This document shows positions 53,430 through 64,000 of a stretch of 64,000 nt of DNA, in pieces. The DNA is from Bremia lactucae (taxonomy: Eukaryota > Oomycota > Peronosporomycetes > Peronosporales > Peronosporaceae), in the NCBI RefSeq assembly GCF_004359215.1, contig NC_090628.1:1526266-1590265 (forward strand), written 5' to 3'. Below the pieces are notes generated by a model. That model was not told the origin of the DNA. It saw only the letters and a list, made by a program, of their open reading frames with translations, and searched no databases. A program made the position numbers and the translations under genes. How positions within the stretch are numbered: the first letter of the stretch is position 1; every line of letters starts with the position of its first letter.

Positions 53430-54300
53430 GCCTGTTCGCCGATGCCTTTTTTTAGCGCCACGATCAGGGTCAACTTGCGTTGATCGACGCTTCCCACAAT
53501 AAAGGTGAGATGAATCCTCAGCCTCAGAGCGGCTAGATCCACGGCCGCGTAAGCAATTGAATCACGAGAGTGCTGGGTGGGTCGTAAAACGTGTTGCGGA
53601 CGATACGCCGCGCTTAATTGGCCTTTGGCCTTTAACTTTGCAAATCAAAGTGGAGTTTTCATTCTAAACGATGGTCAGCCACATCGACAGAGTCTCTAAG
53701 AGACCATATGTTTGTGAGGAGACGGGTTTGGTGGACCATTTTACAAACGATTCCTCGTTTTCGAATAACGATCGGAATCTCTCTCATAGAGGCCACAGAG
53801 GATCGCATGCTTGACATCGCAACGCGCCGAATACTGACGTGACGTCATAAGCACGGGGGTTAAGTATCGCTTATTTAGAGCAGCACACTCGGCGAGCTCC
53901 TCCGGCGTAGGCGCCTTGGGTCCAGGAGCCGCGCAACCTCTTGGAGGTGCTCTTCCACACTGACTGGTGTGAATGTATATTCACTGGGATCTTTTGCCTT
54001 TGCGAAGGCCGCAGCCCGGCGATGAGATCGCTTCTTCCTGAGGATGGCATGCTCTTGCTATTCATCGAGCGAATTCATCATATTATTGGCCCCCAGGCCC
54101 AGTGTTCTGCGTAATGCCGTTAATGCATCCGCTACACAACGTTCTGGGAACGGATTGGGAGCTTTACGAGATTCGTCTTCTCTTGGTGCGTACTTGTGTT
54201 GAGTTCCTCACTCTCCTCCTCAGACGGAAGGGAACCCTCAAATGCACCATCCTTTCGTCACCAAGGAAAGCGGAAACGGTCGGTGACCCTGGCTCGGGTG
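53430..54300 (-). pseudogene. antisense reading frame between chromodomain and 3' LTR, unidentified
   Basis: On the minus strand, over about 54180-53750 and with only a few frame changes, a protein-like sequence can be followed: PREDESRKAPNPFPERCVAD, then ILRKKRSHRRAAAFAKAKDP, SEYTFTPVSVEEHLQEVARL, APTPEELAECAALNKRYLTP and RCDVKHAILCGLYERDSDRY. The plus strand has no comparable order. The piece lies inside the retroelement, after pol, in opposite orientation. It could be an extra antisense gene of the element, a nested insertion or a captured host exon. I do not recognise the family. Confidence 0.5.
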
Positions 54301-54416
54301 TCATAAGACAAGAGATCGTAAGCACAACCGTAAATGTTAGCAGCCCGTTATCCAACCTCAAAGAGGAATTGTGTGCGAATGTTGACGCTCGGTGTCAACA
54401 ATCTGATGAAGAAGTA

Positions 54417-54890
54417 TATAATGGGGTACACTTCGGTTGGTAAACCGCTAATGCGGTACACTTCACATTATGGGTCAGTCACCCTCTTTTCTACATAAAA
54501 TAGGCCATTATCACTAAAACCCCATTTATAATTGGTAGTTGGAGTGCTCGCCAACATATATCTATCTGGTGGCCTGAATATATTTTAAATAATATTAGGG
54601 CAAGGTTTATATTATAAATTCAAATAAAGTTAAGTTTTCCTTTTGATCTTCGTGTGTCTCGTGCCTTCCTGAGGCTTGCGCTTCGATCAGCGACCTTCCA
54701 AAGGTATATACTTTCGGGCATAAATTTCCACTTGGTTCTACGAACCACTGAGTCCCTTGAACTAGGATTCACTAAGCTCTACGAGCCTGAGCAACTTACT
54801 TGGTTGTTATATTTGTCATTTCCATAGAACTAAGTAACTCTTGAGTTTAAAGTCTCCCTATGGCTTTAGGAGCGAGGTAGCTTCGCTACA
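54417..54890 (+). repeat. 3' LTR of the full-length element
   Basis: Begins TATAATGGGGTACACTTCGG (first G mutated to A relative to TGTAATGGG) and ends GGTAGCTTCGCTACA, 474 bp. It directly follows the purine tract GATGAAGAAG. Confidence 0.8.
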
Positions 54891-55264
54891 GCATCATCCA
54901 ACGGCGAAGCTACTCATACATTTGACGTTTCTCTTTCTTACTCTAGTAATACCTCATCATTCCCACTGCATGGGATGTCACTAATAGTAAACAAAGGTCG
55001 GCAGACAGCGACCCACTACCATCACATGCAAAGGCATTTTAAGAGTTATGCGATCGGGCAAACTGAACATATGACAGCAATCAAAAGCAAATGGGAGTTC
55101 AGTAGCGTCTCAGAACATGTGACACACATCAAACAAAAAAAACATGGGAGTTCAATAGCGTTTCGGTTAGTTATAGTGCCTGCCTAAAGTTATTTTTAAT
55201 GATGGAAATGTGATGACTTTTTTTTGTTTTCACGCTGATGACCTCCCTGCTAATACTGATCTTC
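54891..55264. other. spacer between two LTR insertions
   Basis: About 370 bp with no supported gene. The run AAAAACATGGGAGTTCA near 55135-55155 repeats part of 55086-55100 (ATGGGAGTTCAGTAGCGT). Confidence 0.4.
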
Positions 55265-55718
55265 TGTAACGGGGTGTATCGTTACATGAAATTAACACTT
55301 AAAGGTTGTTAATTAATATATTATCTAAAAGGTAGATAATATTTGGAGAATATTACTTTATGTAGTAATGTTCAAAATTCTTATCCATAAATAGGTATAG
55401 ACCATTATATCTATTTATTCCGCAGACTAATCAGCTGTAGAGATAAACAAAAGAGAGATACAGATAAGAAAAGATAAGTATTCAATTGCATGTTTATTAT
55501 TAGATTATAATTAAGTTAGCATTTACAAGATATATAGAAGAGATACTTAATTATATTAATACAGTTTTCATTTGACCCTCTTTAAGCTAGTTACCTTAAA
55601 GAGAAGTCTTCCTCTGCACGTACTAGTGTACGTGAAATAACATAAGGCACCACTCGCAACTGAAGCAGTGCGAAGTGGACTTGTACTGAAGCAGTACAAG
55701 CCGTAGTGCCCCGTTGCA
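55265..55718 (+). repeat. solo LTR (first family)
   Basis: Starts TGTAACGGGGTGTATCGTTACA, ends GTGCCCCGTTGCA, 454 bp, flanked by TCTTC on the left and TCTTT on the right, a near-perfect 5-bp duplication. No internal retroelement sequence adjoins it, so it is a solo LTR left by recombination between two LTRs. Confidence 0.85.
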
Positions 55719-57429
55719 TCTTTACCAAGTTTATTTTGCTGGGCATTCTCTACACATCGTTTCACTTCCTATGCCATCAACATCTCCCTAAAATATCACA
55801 TTATTTTAAGATTTTATACACTGTGATTTGTAGCGGCTACGCTACAGTCCTGTTCATTGTTTGATTTAAGCTCAAATTAACCCCGCCAATCGCTATAGCA
55901 ATAAGTCGCAATATAGACTTAAATTTATATATTAGGTCCGTCAAAGAAGATAGCAATACGTAGGAACTTATTACGTCCAAATAATTCACTTTTTCTTTGT
56001 ATTAAGTCTACCTTAGTATTGAATTTTAGTTACTAAGAACTCTTTCGGAGGCACCGTTACCGTCACTGTGATCAGTGCTATGATTGGTTTTTTTTGTTTA
56101 TGCCCAAATGGTTTAGAAGAATCGACGGTGCCTTTTAAAAAAGCCTTCAATGTCGTCACTGAGGGTTACATAATTATGCCATGTAAACGACTTCGACGTG
56201 ACGGAAACGACGCTTAACAATTTTCATTTGCATTGACTGTATTGGAAGAACTCGTGATGCTCATTGAACGACCAACTCGGTGGTGCACAGTATATACACC
56301 ACAAAGAAAAAAAATCCAACGAAAAGGTAGCATTTGTCGGTTTCATACGAACTATTTCATGTAGTGGCATATTATTTTATACGTACAGTCGATAAGAAAA
56401 ATGGTTAAAGTAGCAATAAGCGAAATTGATCCTGGTGGGTGGAAGATGTCCGTAAGGCGGCCGTTTTGAAATCGAGTCCAGAAACAATTTCCTCTCTCTA
56501 TCAACAAGTTGAGCTAGATGCTGTAGCTGCTTCGCTATAATGCACACCCATAGAGTTGAAACAAGCTACGGAATTTCTTGCTGAAGAGCCATCAATATTT
56601 ATCGTGAATCAATATTTATCGTGGTAAAATTCCGGCAGAGTCCATAACCTCAATTGCGATTTTATTACTTTAGGGCAATCACCGAGCGTAAGGATGACCT
56701 TCAGCATCCTCTGCAAGAGCATGGTTGTGTTCAATACATTCACCATCCTCCGCAGAAGCGTGGTTGTGTTCAATGCCTACTGCCTTCACCGTCCTGACAC
56801 CGGAATATTTCTAACTTTACTTTTAGCTTGAAGAAACAGTCAATCTAACCTTGTTCCGGACTCTCTTGCTTTAACGTCTTCTTTCTGATTGTAGCCACGC
56901 TGCCGGTGCTTCCCACCGCGGTCACAGCCTATCAAAATTCGGGCATTTCGTGTTGCGGATGCAACATCCGACCTATGGCTACTCTAGATATTGGCTTCTC
57001 CAGCATCATATCTTCTCAACAATGCCTCTCGCGTTGAGAATTGAGAGGAAACTGCAGAAACGGTTTACCTTACTTTGTAAGTAAATTCTTTACTTTGGCC
57101 TTTAATGTCTATACTGGCACTCACTATTCCAAGGGCATTATATTTCGTACTTAGATCCGATCAAATAGGGCAAAGAGATTGCGTTTTGCGTAAAGCGTGA
57201 AACGCGTTGCTTGAAAGCGTAAAGCGAAAGCTTAAAGCGAAAGCGACGACAAAGAATGTATTAATTGCGTGTGTGTTGCAAGGGTGTCAAATATTTATTC
57301 TTAATGGTTATTACTATATATAAACTTAATTTTGCGGTGCTGCTAACGGAAATGGTGTGCCTTAACGTCTCACTAAGTCTCCTTTACTTTTCCTCTTAAA
57401 GCCACATTAATCACTGGGTATTTTATCTT
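55719..57429. other. repeat-derived spacer without genes
   Basis: About 1.7 kb. Positions 55860-56045 are a diverged LTR fragment (CAAATTAACCCCGCCAATCG, as in the second LTR family, then a match to 3985-4100). A 39-bp tandem duplication lies at 56705-56782, a short ATCAATATTTATCGTG duplication near 56590-56625, and an AAAGCG-type low-complexity run at 57190-57250. No gene is supported. Confidence 0.5.
56705..56782. repeat. two-copy 39-bp tandem repeat
   Basis: Units 56705-56743 and 56744-56782 share TGGTTGTGTTCAAT and CATCCTC.GCA with about 80 percent identity. Confidence 0.6.
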
Positions 57430-58490
57430 GGGAGACATTATCCCCACAGGAGTTTTTTTTTCTTCACCGAAGTTCAGGGATTCCTTAAATTTTATAGTAT
57501 GGATTATTGTATTAAATGAGCTCATCACTCAAAGACTATACCAGTAGAAGTCGCCGCTTACCATACCAGAGCTTTCAGTTCTTTATTCTTCATTCAGTGA
57601 TTATATGGACGGAGGGGGCAGCTATGACTGCCGCATTTTTCACTTAAAGTATAGAAGGCATGGCCCTGGTATAACCAACCTGGAAGCAACGGTGGCAAGT
57701 AGGTCGCGCCCATATCCTTTCACCAACAGGTACACAGGTATCTGATGCGCCACCGATTTGTTTGTTTCATTACGATCCGCCTCTGAAATTATGGTATACT
57801 CGAAGAGTGACAAGTCGCGACGCACAGAGCGTCCCTGCGGAGCTTCTCTCATCCCAGAGGACCTCACAGGTCTGCCACAACCACGGCGAAGCACAGGGTC
57901 TAAAACAGCTGCTGGGTTGCCACTCGCGAAAAGTCTCGTCCATCAGCCTTTGCAAGCGTGGTGGCGCCTGTTGGTACTCTTCGGTAATGCTTTGTATCGA
58001 TTCTTGGAAAGTTGGTAGAGATATTGAGGTGTTTGCAGCCGAGCAGCACGCTCTTCATTGGTTTATTCCCCCCCTTCCCAAATCTTTCGGAGCGGATCGT
58101 ACAGACATCGTATTTTTCGGTTTCAGCGTGAGCCTCAAGGGCTTCTTTTGCTGTTGCATTTGACGGTACGTGTTTTTTCGGCTGGAGGAGCAAGAGGCAT
58201 GGCGAAAGAAGTTTATACGACAGGTGCGGGCTCATATCTCTTAAGCTCGCTAAAAAAAATTAAGTTCTGCTACAATTTTATATGTGCGTTTGTGACCGTG
58301 TGGTCGACTTACATATCGTGTTTTATTTATATTTGTTATAATGATGCTAGATATTAATATTTTAATTGATAAAAATAAAATAGATAATAATTTCGTTTAG
58401 TTATTTATTATTTTCTCAATACTATAAAATTAAAGGAGCTTCTGAACTTCGGTGGGGATAATAAAAACTCCGGTGGGGATAATGTCTCCC
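57430..58490. mobile_element. non-autonomous DNA transposon with ~55-bp terminal inverted repeats
   Basis: The left end GGGAGACATTATCCCCAC...CACCGAAGTTCAG (57430-57480) is matched on the opposite strand by the right end (58490 back to about 58437). The right TIR contains CGGTGGGGATAAT twice. Inside, minus-strand frames (58235-57900, with CTIRSERFGKGGNKPMKSVLL) resemble the FAR1/FLYWCH-like N terminus of MULE transposases, but no catalytic domain is present. No target-site duplication is evident. Confidence 0.6.
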
Positions 58491-58789
58491 GACTGTCGTT
58501 ATATTTTTTATTCATCTCTTTCTCATATAAATAGTTTAGTCTTTTACGTACCATTTTAATCGGCTAATGCCAAACCTTGATTTTTTTTGCTTCAGCTCCA
58601 GAGCGACTCGCATAATCTGTGTAATATTTAGCAAAAGGCATTGATTACAATATATAATTTATCGGTGATAATCATATAATCATCGAGCATTTTTGAGTGA
58701 GGCCACATTTACCCTCCTCTTTAAGAGCATGCACCTACGAAAGGTGTGCGCTTAGAGGAAAAGCAGACTTAATTGATCCTCCTTATCGA
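58491..58789. other. SMG1 upstream region
   Basis: About 300 bp of AT-rich sequence between the transposon end and the SMG1 ATG, so the promoter of SMG1 must be short or overlap the transposon. CCACATTTACC near 58702 is a weak Inr candidate. Confidence 0.4.
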
Positions 58790-61700
58790 ATGCGTACCAG
58801 CAGCAACATTGAAGAAGCAGCACCTGACGCTGCAGTGGCGCATTTCAATCCACTTGTCTTACTGCAGTCGCTCCTCTCCGCCGACCTTGTAAGCATTAAG
58901 CAGCGCATTAAGGCAGCACAGCAGCTGGAGGAATATTTCCGTCTTTTGCCCGGAACACCCGGTCTCCTGCTCTCTTATGAACCGTACCTGCCACTGCTGA
59001 TGGACGTAATGGTCTCACCGCTTCAAGGCAGTCACGAGCTACAATCGAGTGTGATTGCTATGCTACAAACGCTGTCTACACACAACCCGACCGGATTTGG
59101 CGACTGGATTGCAAGGAATTTGCATCAAGGCAACGAGCCGTGGCTCGTGCAGTGGAGCTACGCACTGCTGTTGCAAACAGAGAAAATGGTGCCAACTGAC
59201 AATGATCAAAGATGGGAGGAAGCATCGATTGAATTCAAGCAGTTTGACCGAGTCTTTGTTCAAGTCATGCACATGTGGAGAACGTTGCTGGATCACACGG
59301 CAGATGTGGAGCTTGTAGATCAGTTAGTCAAGTATTTGCAGGCTTTATACATGCAGACCGATTACGAAGCGTGGCATAAACTTATGCGCAAGAAAATGCA
59401 GGTGCACTTTGTGGATATTGCTGATGTTTTGGTGGGATGGATGATGAGCACGGGACCGGAAAGCAATTTATTGCGGTGCGTAGGTGATTCATCTAATTGC
59501 GACATATCTAACGATTCACTTATTATATCGATGATATTTAAGGGAAGAAATACTCACGGTATTGCACAATTTTGGTCAATTGTGGGCAGACAATAGCGTT
59601 TTTAGCCTCCAAATAATCAACTCGTTTGCCGAGGTAAGAGCATGTCTGAAGCAGAATTAAGGCGCACAAAATAACTTACGAAACCACATCAAAGGAAATC
59701 GTGACTTTATGCAATAGTTGGACATACGATTCTCGAAGTAACAGTGATCGTCTAAGCACTCTATTATCTTGTTTTCTTATGGTAGCGCAGTGTGTTCCTT
59801 GTCTTGGTACGTCAAAAGGTGAAATCATGATCAAATCAGTGCATTGATGGGACATTTACTGCAGCATTATCAAATGAAGAAGGAGCCCAAAGTCCTTTTT
59901 CTCAAGTGCTCTGTTGCGTCGTATCGGCCCCACAGCCCGAATACTCGTACGTAAATTGTCTTATTGTTTAATTAATCACATTGACGTCGACCCAAACTGT
60001 TCAAACACAGTCTCTTTTGCTTGGCAAATTGTTCAGGCTATCTCGTATCAATTTCCAACTCACGACACACTAATTTTGCTCCACTCTCCGTCAAAGCAAT
60101 CGGATTTTTACTTCATCACTGTGCCGTGCAATCGTACTCGCACGATGGCGAATTTAATAAAATCGCGATTGTGCTTAGTAATGCTTGTAAATTAGCGCGT
60201 GAGAATTTCTCTGATCTCGTCAATCCGTTATCACTACAAGGAGCTGCTACTAGCTTACTGGATGAAGACATATCCTTTTTGACTGTTAACAAAGACGGCC
60301 AGCCGAAGCGTTTGAAAATTTTTGAGTGTCTATTTCACTTTGATTATGCTAACACGATATTATACACAACTCAACTGTGTCTTCAACTTGCCCGATTAGG
60401 TGGAGCTGCCGCGCTGAAGGTGCGTTTGTATAAGAGTGCGTTCTACTTGCAAGACGCTGAAAATAATAGCATGTCATGTTAGGTACTCGGCACACAAGCA
60501 CTTGAAAGATTAAATTTTCATAGTGATGAAAGGAGCAACCCTTATTTCGTGTTTACTGCCACATGTTTTATCCTTCTGTCTAGAGATCTTGCAGATTTGA
60601 AGCTTGCGGATGATGATGACACATTGCACCTTATAAAAATTCTTGACTTAATTACGAGTGCACTGGATAAAAGAAATCAGCGTCAGTCGGAATTCAATCT
60701 TCGGCAGTTGTGTCTCGTAATGAAAATGGCCTGCGGATTAATTGAAGCTGTATTGCAAAGGGTTAACGACCACAGTGATGCTGCAGAGACTTTGAAGAGA
60801 GCATCCCTTCGCATATTGGAATTAGCAACTTGGCTTCTTCCCACTAAGGCTATGGTGCTGCAAGATTATCAGCTTAGTACTGAAACGCTGCAAACAATTC
60901 ATGCTCTTTTGTCTGAAACGAAACTCATTGTAATAGTTCCAAACAATATTAGTCAGTCAATATTACAAAAGGTTACGAAAGTCGCTCGTTGCTCTAGCGT
61001 GCGAGTTAGAGAGGGATGCATTCAAGTACTGGAAGACTTGAACTGTCGAGTTGAAGCTCGTGCTTTTGCTGGAATAATGTTCGACGTATTGCTGGATCTC
61101 TTGTTGGACCCCAACATAAGTGTACAGCGCAGAATTATTACGAGTACGCTGAATACCGTAGCGCAGTTTGCACTGTTTTCGCACATGAAAATGCGTATCG
61201 TTCATCCAAAATTTCGATCCTTGCATCTTACTTTTGTCAGCGCCGATTTTGAAGATATACTAAGTCTGTTTCAATCTCAAAATTGTGATGAAAAAGATTG
61301 GAGTTTGGTCTGTCGACGTATCATGACCCGCGCCATACCAGATGTGGCACTAGGAAACGCCAACATACTATTGGGTGCGATTCGCCAAGCAGCAGCATGG
61401 TGTGTTAATAATAGACTTCGCACCCACTTTGGAGGTCCAGCTCAGAGCTTTGCGAGCTTAGAGCGACTGGTACAGGAGTATTCTGGCGAGGCCCTTTGTC
61501 AGACTGAATGGACCTTAAAGAATAGCGAGGTAACATGTTTTCGAAGCGGCAAGATTCCAAAGCTGTTGTTGCTGGAATTTGTAAGCGAGTTAGATATGCG
61601 TATGACTCGCGCAATTTTTGCCACCGACGTAGATCAAAGAAATTCGGAGAGTGATGAATGTAAATCAGTATTATTTTTTCGGACAAACAAGGTAGTATGT

Positions 61701-64000
61701 GATGACTGGCTAAACCGTATACGGCCATATCTCGTTGTTTTATCGAAACAAGTAGGAAGTAGCGAATTGAACCGTCACTACCGCCACGCCTCCATGACTA
61801 ATTGTTACACTAATCTTAGCAGAGTTGTATCATCTTCTGGATCAAGTGAGCTTTCGAATAACGAGGTGATGCAAGCAGAGAGCGAATTTGATGCTGCACT
61901 GTTTTCGCTTTGCCAATTTCATTGCAATGCGAAAGACGCAGACTCTATCATTGGATTTCAGAGATGGAGCATATCTTTTACATCGGCGCTTAACAAATTG
62001 GATCAGCTGGGTGTTGATAACATAGACAGCCAGGAATTGTATCGCAAAATGCCTCGTTATAGGTGGCATTCTGCTTTGCGTTATGAGGCTGAGATGCGAT
62101 ACGAAGATGCTATCAAGGAATATGAGACTTTGCTAGAAGTAGTATTTAATTGGGAAAATTCTCGACATGCCAGCTTCGAAAAGATTTTTGAAAATTCAAT
62201 GAAGTTCATACGGATTTCACCTCTAACACTTCTAGGTTGCATCAAGCAGTGTGCAAAGTGTTATGTCGCCATGCAGATGTGGACTAAATTGCGCCAGTTC
62301 ATAAGTATAGTTGTTGAATTGACTGCGTCTTTCGTAAAGTATGATTACCCTGACAAAGAGATTCAAGCGATTTTTGACTGGAGTAATACTTGGAATAACG
62401 AACTTGAAATGATCGGTACTTTAGAGACGCCTGTGTCTCTTACTGCGAATGTAACTAAATTGGCGAGTGATCAAACGATAAGGGCAGCGATAGCGCTTCG
62501 TGAATGGGACGGCATTAATGAAACAAATGCTGGGATGACAGGTGATGCATTTTTTGATTCTTCACTTGCCGGTCAACTTTGGCACGAGTTTATTCCGCTG
62601 GCATTACAACAGATTACTTGGAATGGTTATGCTGGCGAAAAGAATGATAATAGGGTCGAGGAAATTGTTCTTCGACTTTTTGGAGCAACAAATGAAACTC
62701 AGTCGTCGTCTCAGTTAAAACAATTTGACTCTGGATTAAACGGTCTAAGATTGAATCCAGAGAAGCATAATTCTGGTACTTGGGGCCATTTTTTTTGTAC
62801 ACATCGCGTGAGTAGTGTGGACTATAGTGCAGACAGGGAGTGTTTGCATCTCGTTGAAGTAGCTCGATTGGCCCGGAAGCAGCACAATTACCATCTTGCT
62901 GAACGTCTTATGGAAAAAGCTGCGGGCTTATACAATACAAATATCGTGTCAGCTACCTTTTGGAGCTATGAGAAATCAAAATATCTGCAGAAGGTTGGGA
63001 TGTTAGATGATGGCCGGCGGCTTTTAGAGGCGCAGTGCGAAGCTTGTTTAAGTTTTGTTGAATCAAATCAAACAAATCCGGAACAAAAAAGTATGATTGC
63101 TCGATCTTTTTTGTACCTTGCTAAATTAAATGCCAACGCTGAAATTGCAGGATTGTTGCAACTAGCGGCGCCACAATTTCTTGATACTGCCACTGCGGGC
63201 AGCAACGAAGCGCTTAGCGCTTCTGATTTTGCGTCAGATCTGCATGACGTATCGGCGTATCGATATTATCATACCGCTCTTGCAATATCGCCCCAATCTG
63301 CAAAGGCCTGGGCTTACTACAGTCACTGGTGTTACGATCGTGGTAAAGGTGAGATTGAACGAGTATTAAAGCAGAATGGATACATGAACTTAAACCTCGA
63401 GGATACTTCAAAGCTTATGGATCTGTTGCATGAAATGGATTTTTCCGAGGAACACCGCGACGATATCCGTCGGGCGTTCTGTCAGATTCAAGAAGATGGT
63501 GAGGTCATTAGCGAGCGCCTGAATAGGTTTCGTCAATTGACTATTGAGCTTGCACCACGAAAACATCATAGTGATGTAATCGATCGTTTACTCCACTTAC
63601 TGCAAACGTGTCATGCCAAGGTGTTTAAATTTTATGAGCTCGCTTGTCGAGGTTACAGTAAGTATTTGTCCTTGCGCTTCAGCGACGCGAGCCCAAATTT
63701 TCCAAGGCAGGAAATAACAGTAGTTATGCTTCGTTTGCTTGGACTTTTGACGACGTATGGATCTGAAAAGGAAGTTTCGTCAGCACTCGAGGATGTAATT
63801 TCTACTGGGCCAGTGGCCCCGTGGTCCTACATTATCCCGCAGATAATTGCTCGCGCGCATCATCCGAGCCTTAAAGTTTCATCCTTAATTTACCGAATTC
63901 TTAAGCGCTTAGCACACCAATCACCGCATGAACTTGTGTACCCCGCTGTGGTTGCTTCGATGGAGTCCGAAGCTACATTTGCAAGTATTCACAAGGACAA
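58790..64000 (+). CDS. SMG1: SMG1-type PI3K-like kinase, N-terminal and FAT region (3' end outside window), six exons
   Basis: Exons 58790-59475, 59543-59633, 59695-59806, 59865-59946, 60011-60419 and 60483 to the edge join in frame across GT-AG introns of 67, 61, 58, 64 and 63 nt, giving about 1632 residues without a stop. The start matches the SMG1 N terminus (VHFVDIADVLVGWMMSTGP, then LHNFGQLWADNSVFS). The FAT region is seen in exon 6 (HLVEVARLARKQHNYHLAERL, AYRYYHTALAISPQSAKAWA) and the pre-kinase block PVAPWSYIIPQIIARAHHPS and HELVYPAVVASME. SMG1 phosphorylates UPF1 in nonsense-mediated mRNA decay. The kinase and FATC domains should lie to the right. TOR or ATR are alternatives, but the N terminus and the PWxxIIPQ context favour SMG1. 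The frame is open upstream to 58697 on a GTG. Confidence 0.85.

Larger units (their letters stand above)
48698..54890 (+). mobile_element. full-length decayed Ty3/gypsy LTR retrotransposon
   Basis: Two direct LTRs (48698-49183 and 54417-54890) enclose remnants in the order gag, protease, RT, RNase H, integrase, chromodomain, and are flanked by GCGTC on the left and GCATC on the right, a 5-bp target-site duplication with one mismatch. A primer-binding-like site follows the 5' LTR and a purine tract GATGAAGAAG precedes the 3' LTR. Length is 6193 bp. All frames are broken, so the copy is inactive. Confidence 0.8.

Noticed and set aside
57190..57250. Repeated AAAGCG/GCGAAAGC run as a CRISPR-like or satellite array
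   Set aside because: Units are irregular, very short and without spacers; simple low-complexity sequence in a eukaryotic genome.
57762..58163. 133-codon plus-strand frame inside the TIR element
   Set aside because: The opposite strand has the better protein-like sequence (SERFGKGGNKPMKSVLL); the plus frame is a shadow.

Overview
The window looks like nuclear DNA of an oomycete, most likely a Peronosporales species (Phytophthora or a downy mildew); the species cannot be fixed from the sequence alone. Four things support this. The protein-coding genes are eukaryotic, compact, and either intronless or interrupted by very short GT-AG introns of 56-74 nt. Several genes carry the oomycete start-site signature, an Inr of TCATTYY type followed by a CAAATT/ATTTTTCC-type flanking element, about 40-75 nt before the ATG. 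The host protein set includes an oomycete-style full-size ABCG transporter, a three-repeat MYB and a bZIP-like factor. The repeats are Ty3/gypsy elements with chromodomains, plus Copia and MULE remnants.

Layout. Positions 1-4600 are a pile of broken LTR retrotransposons: a gypsy protease fragment running off the left edge, a Copia scrap, a gag-protease relic behind a mosaic LTR, and an LTR in the opposite orientation. Positions 4.9-33.2 kb are a gene island: PDR-type ABC transporter, bZIP-like protein, nuclear cap-binding protein 2, a membrane-anchored purple acid phosphatase (two exons), APC5, an MNN1-type mannosyltransferase whose 3' end overlaps APC5, an RPUSD1-like pseudouridine synthase (four exons) with an HMG-like insert, a fimbrin with a Trp-Pro-rich linker, TIPIN/Swi3, a tandem ubiquitin-like protein, a three-repeat MYB (two exons), a small unknown protein, centrin and NOC2. 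Positions 33.6-58.5 kb are a transposon-dominated block: inverted solo LTRs, a gypsy pol with an assembly gap (40386-40696), a truncated minus-strand gypsy element, a MULE split by a gypsy fragment, an AT-rich stretch, one full-length but decayed gypsy element with a near-perfect target-site duplication (48698-54890), a solo LTR, and a 1.06-kb terminal-inverted-repeat element. From 58.79 kb to the right edge runs the 5' two thirds of an SMG1-type PI3K-like kinase gene, with six exons visible and the kinase domain outside the window.

The host genes are mostly nuclear housekeeping functions: mRNA cap binding and nonsense-mediated decay, cell cycle (APC5), replication fork protection (TIPIN), ribosome biogenesis (NOC2), RNA modification, cytoskeleton and centrosome (fimbrin, centrin), transcription (MYB, bZIP), plus secretory-pathway enzymes and one efflux pump. 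They are tightly packed, with convergent or divergent spacings from -16 to a few hundred bp, and contrast with the long repeat blocks on both sides. No RxLR or CRN effector, tRNA, rRNA or CRISPR array was recognised. The least explained signals are an antisense reading frame between the chromodomain and 3' LTR of the full-length retroelement, a cluster of four hairpins at the 3' end of the main LTR family, and a promoter-like minus-strand unit between two inverted LTRs.
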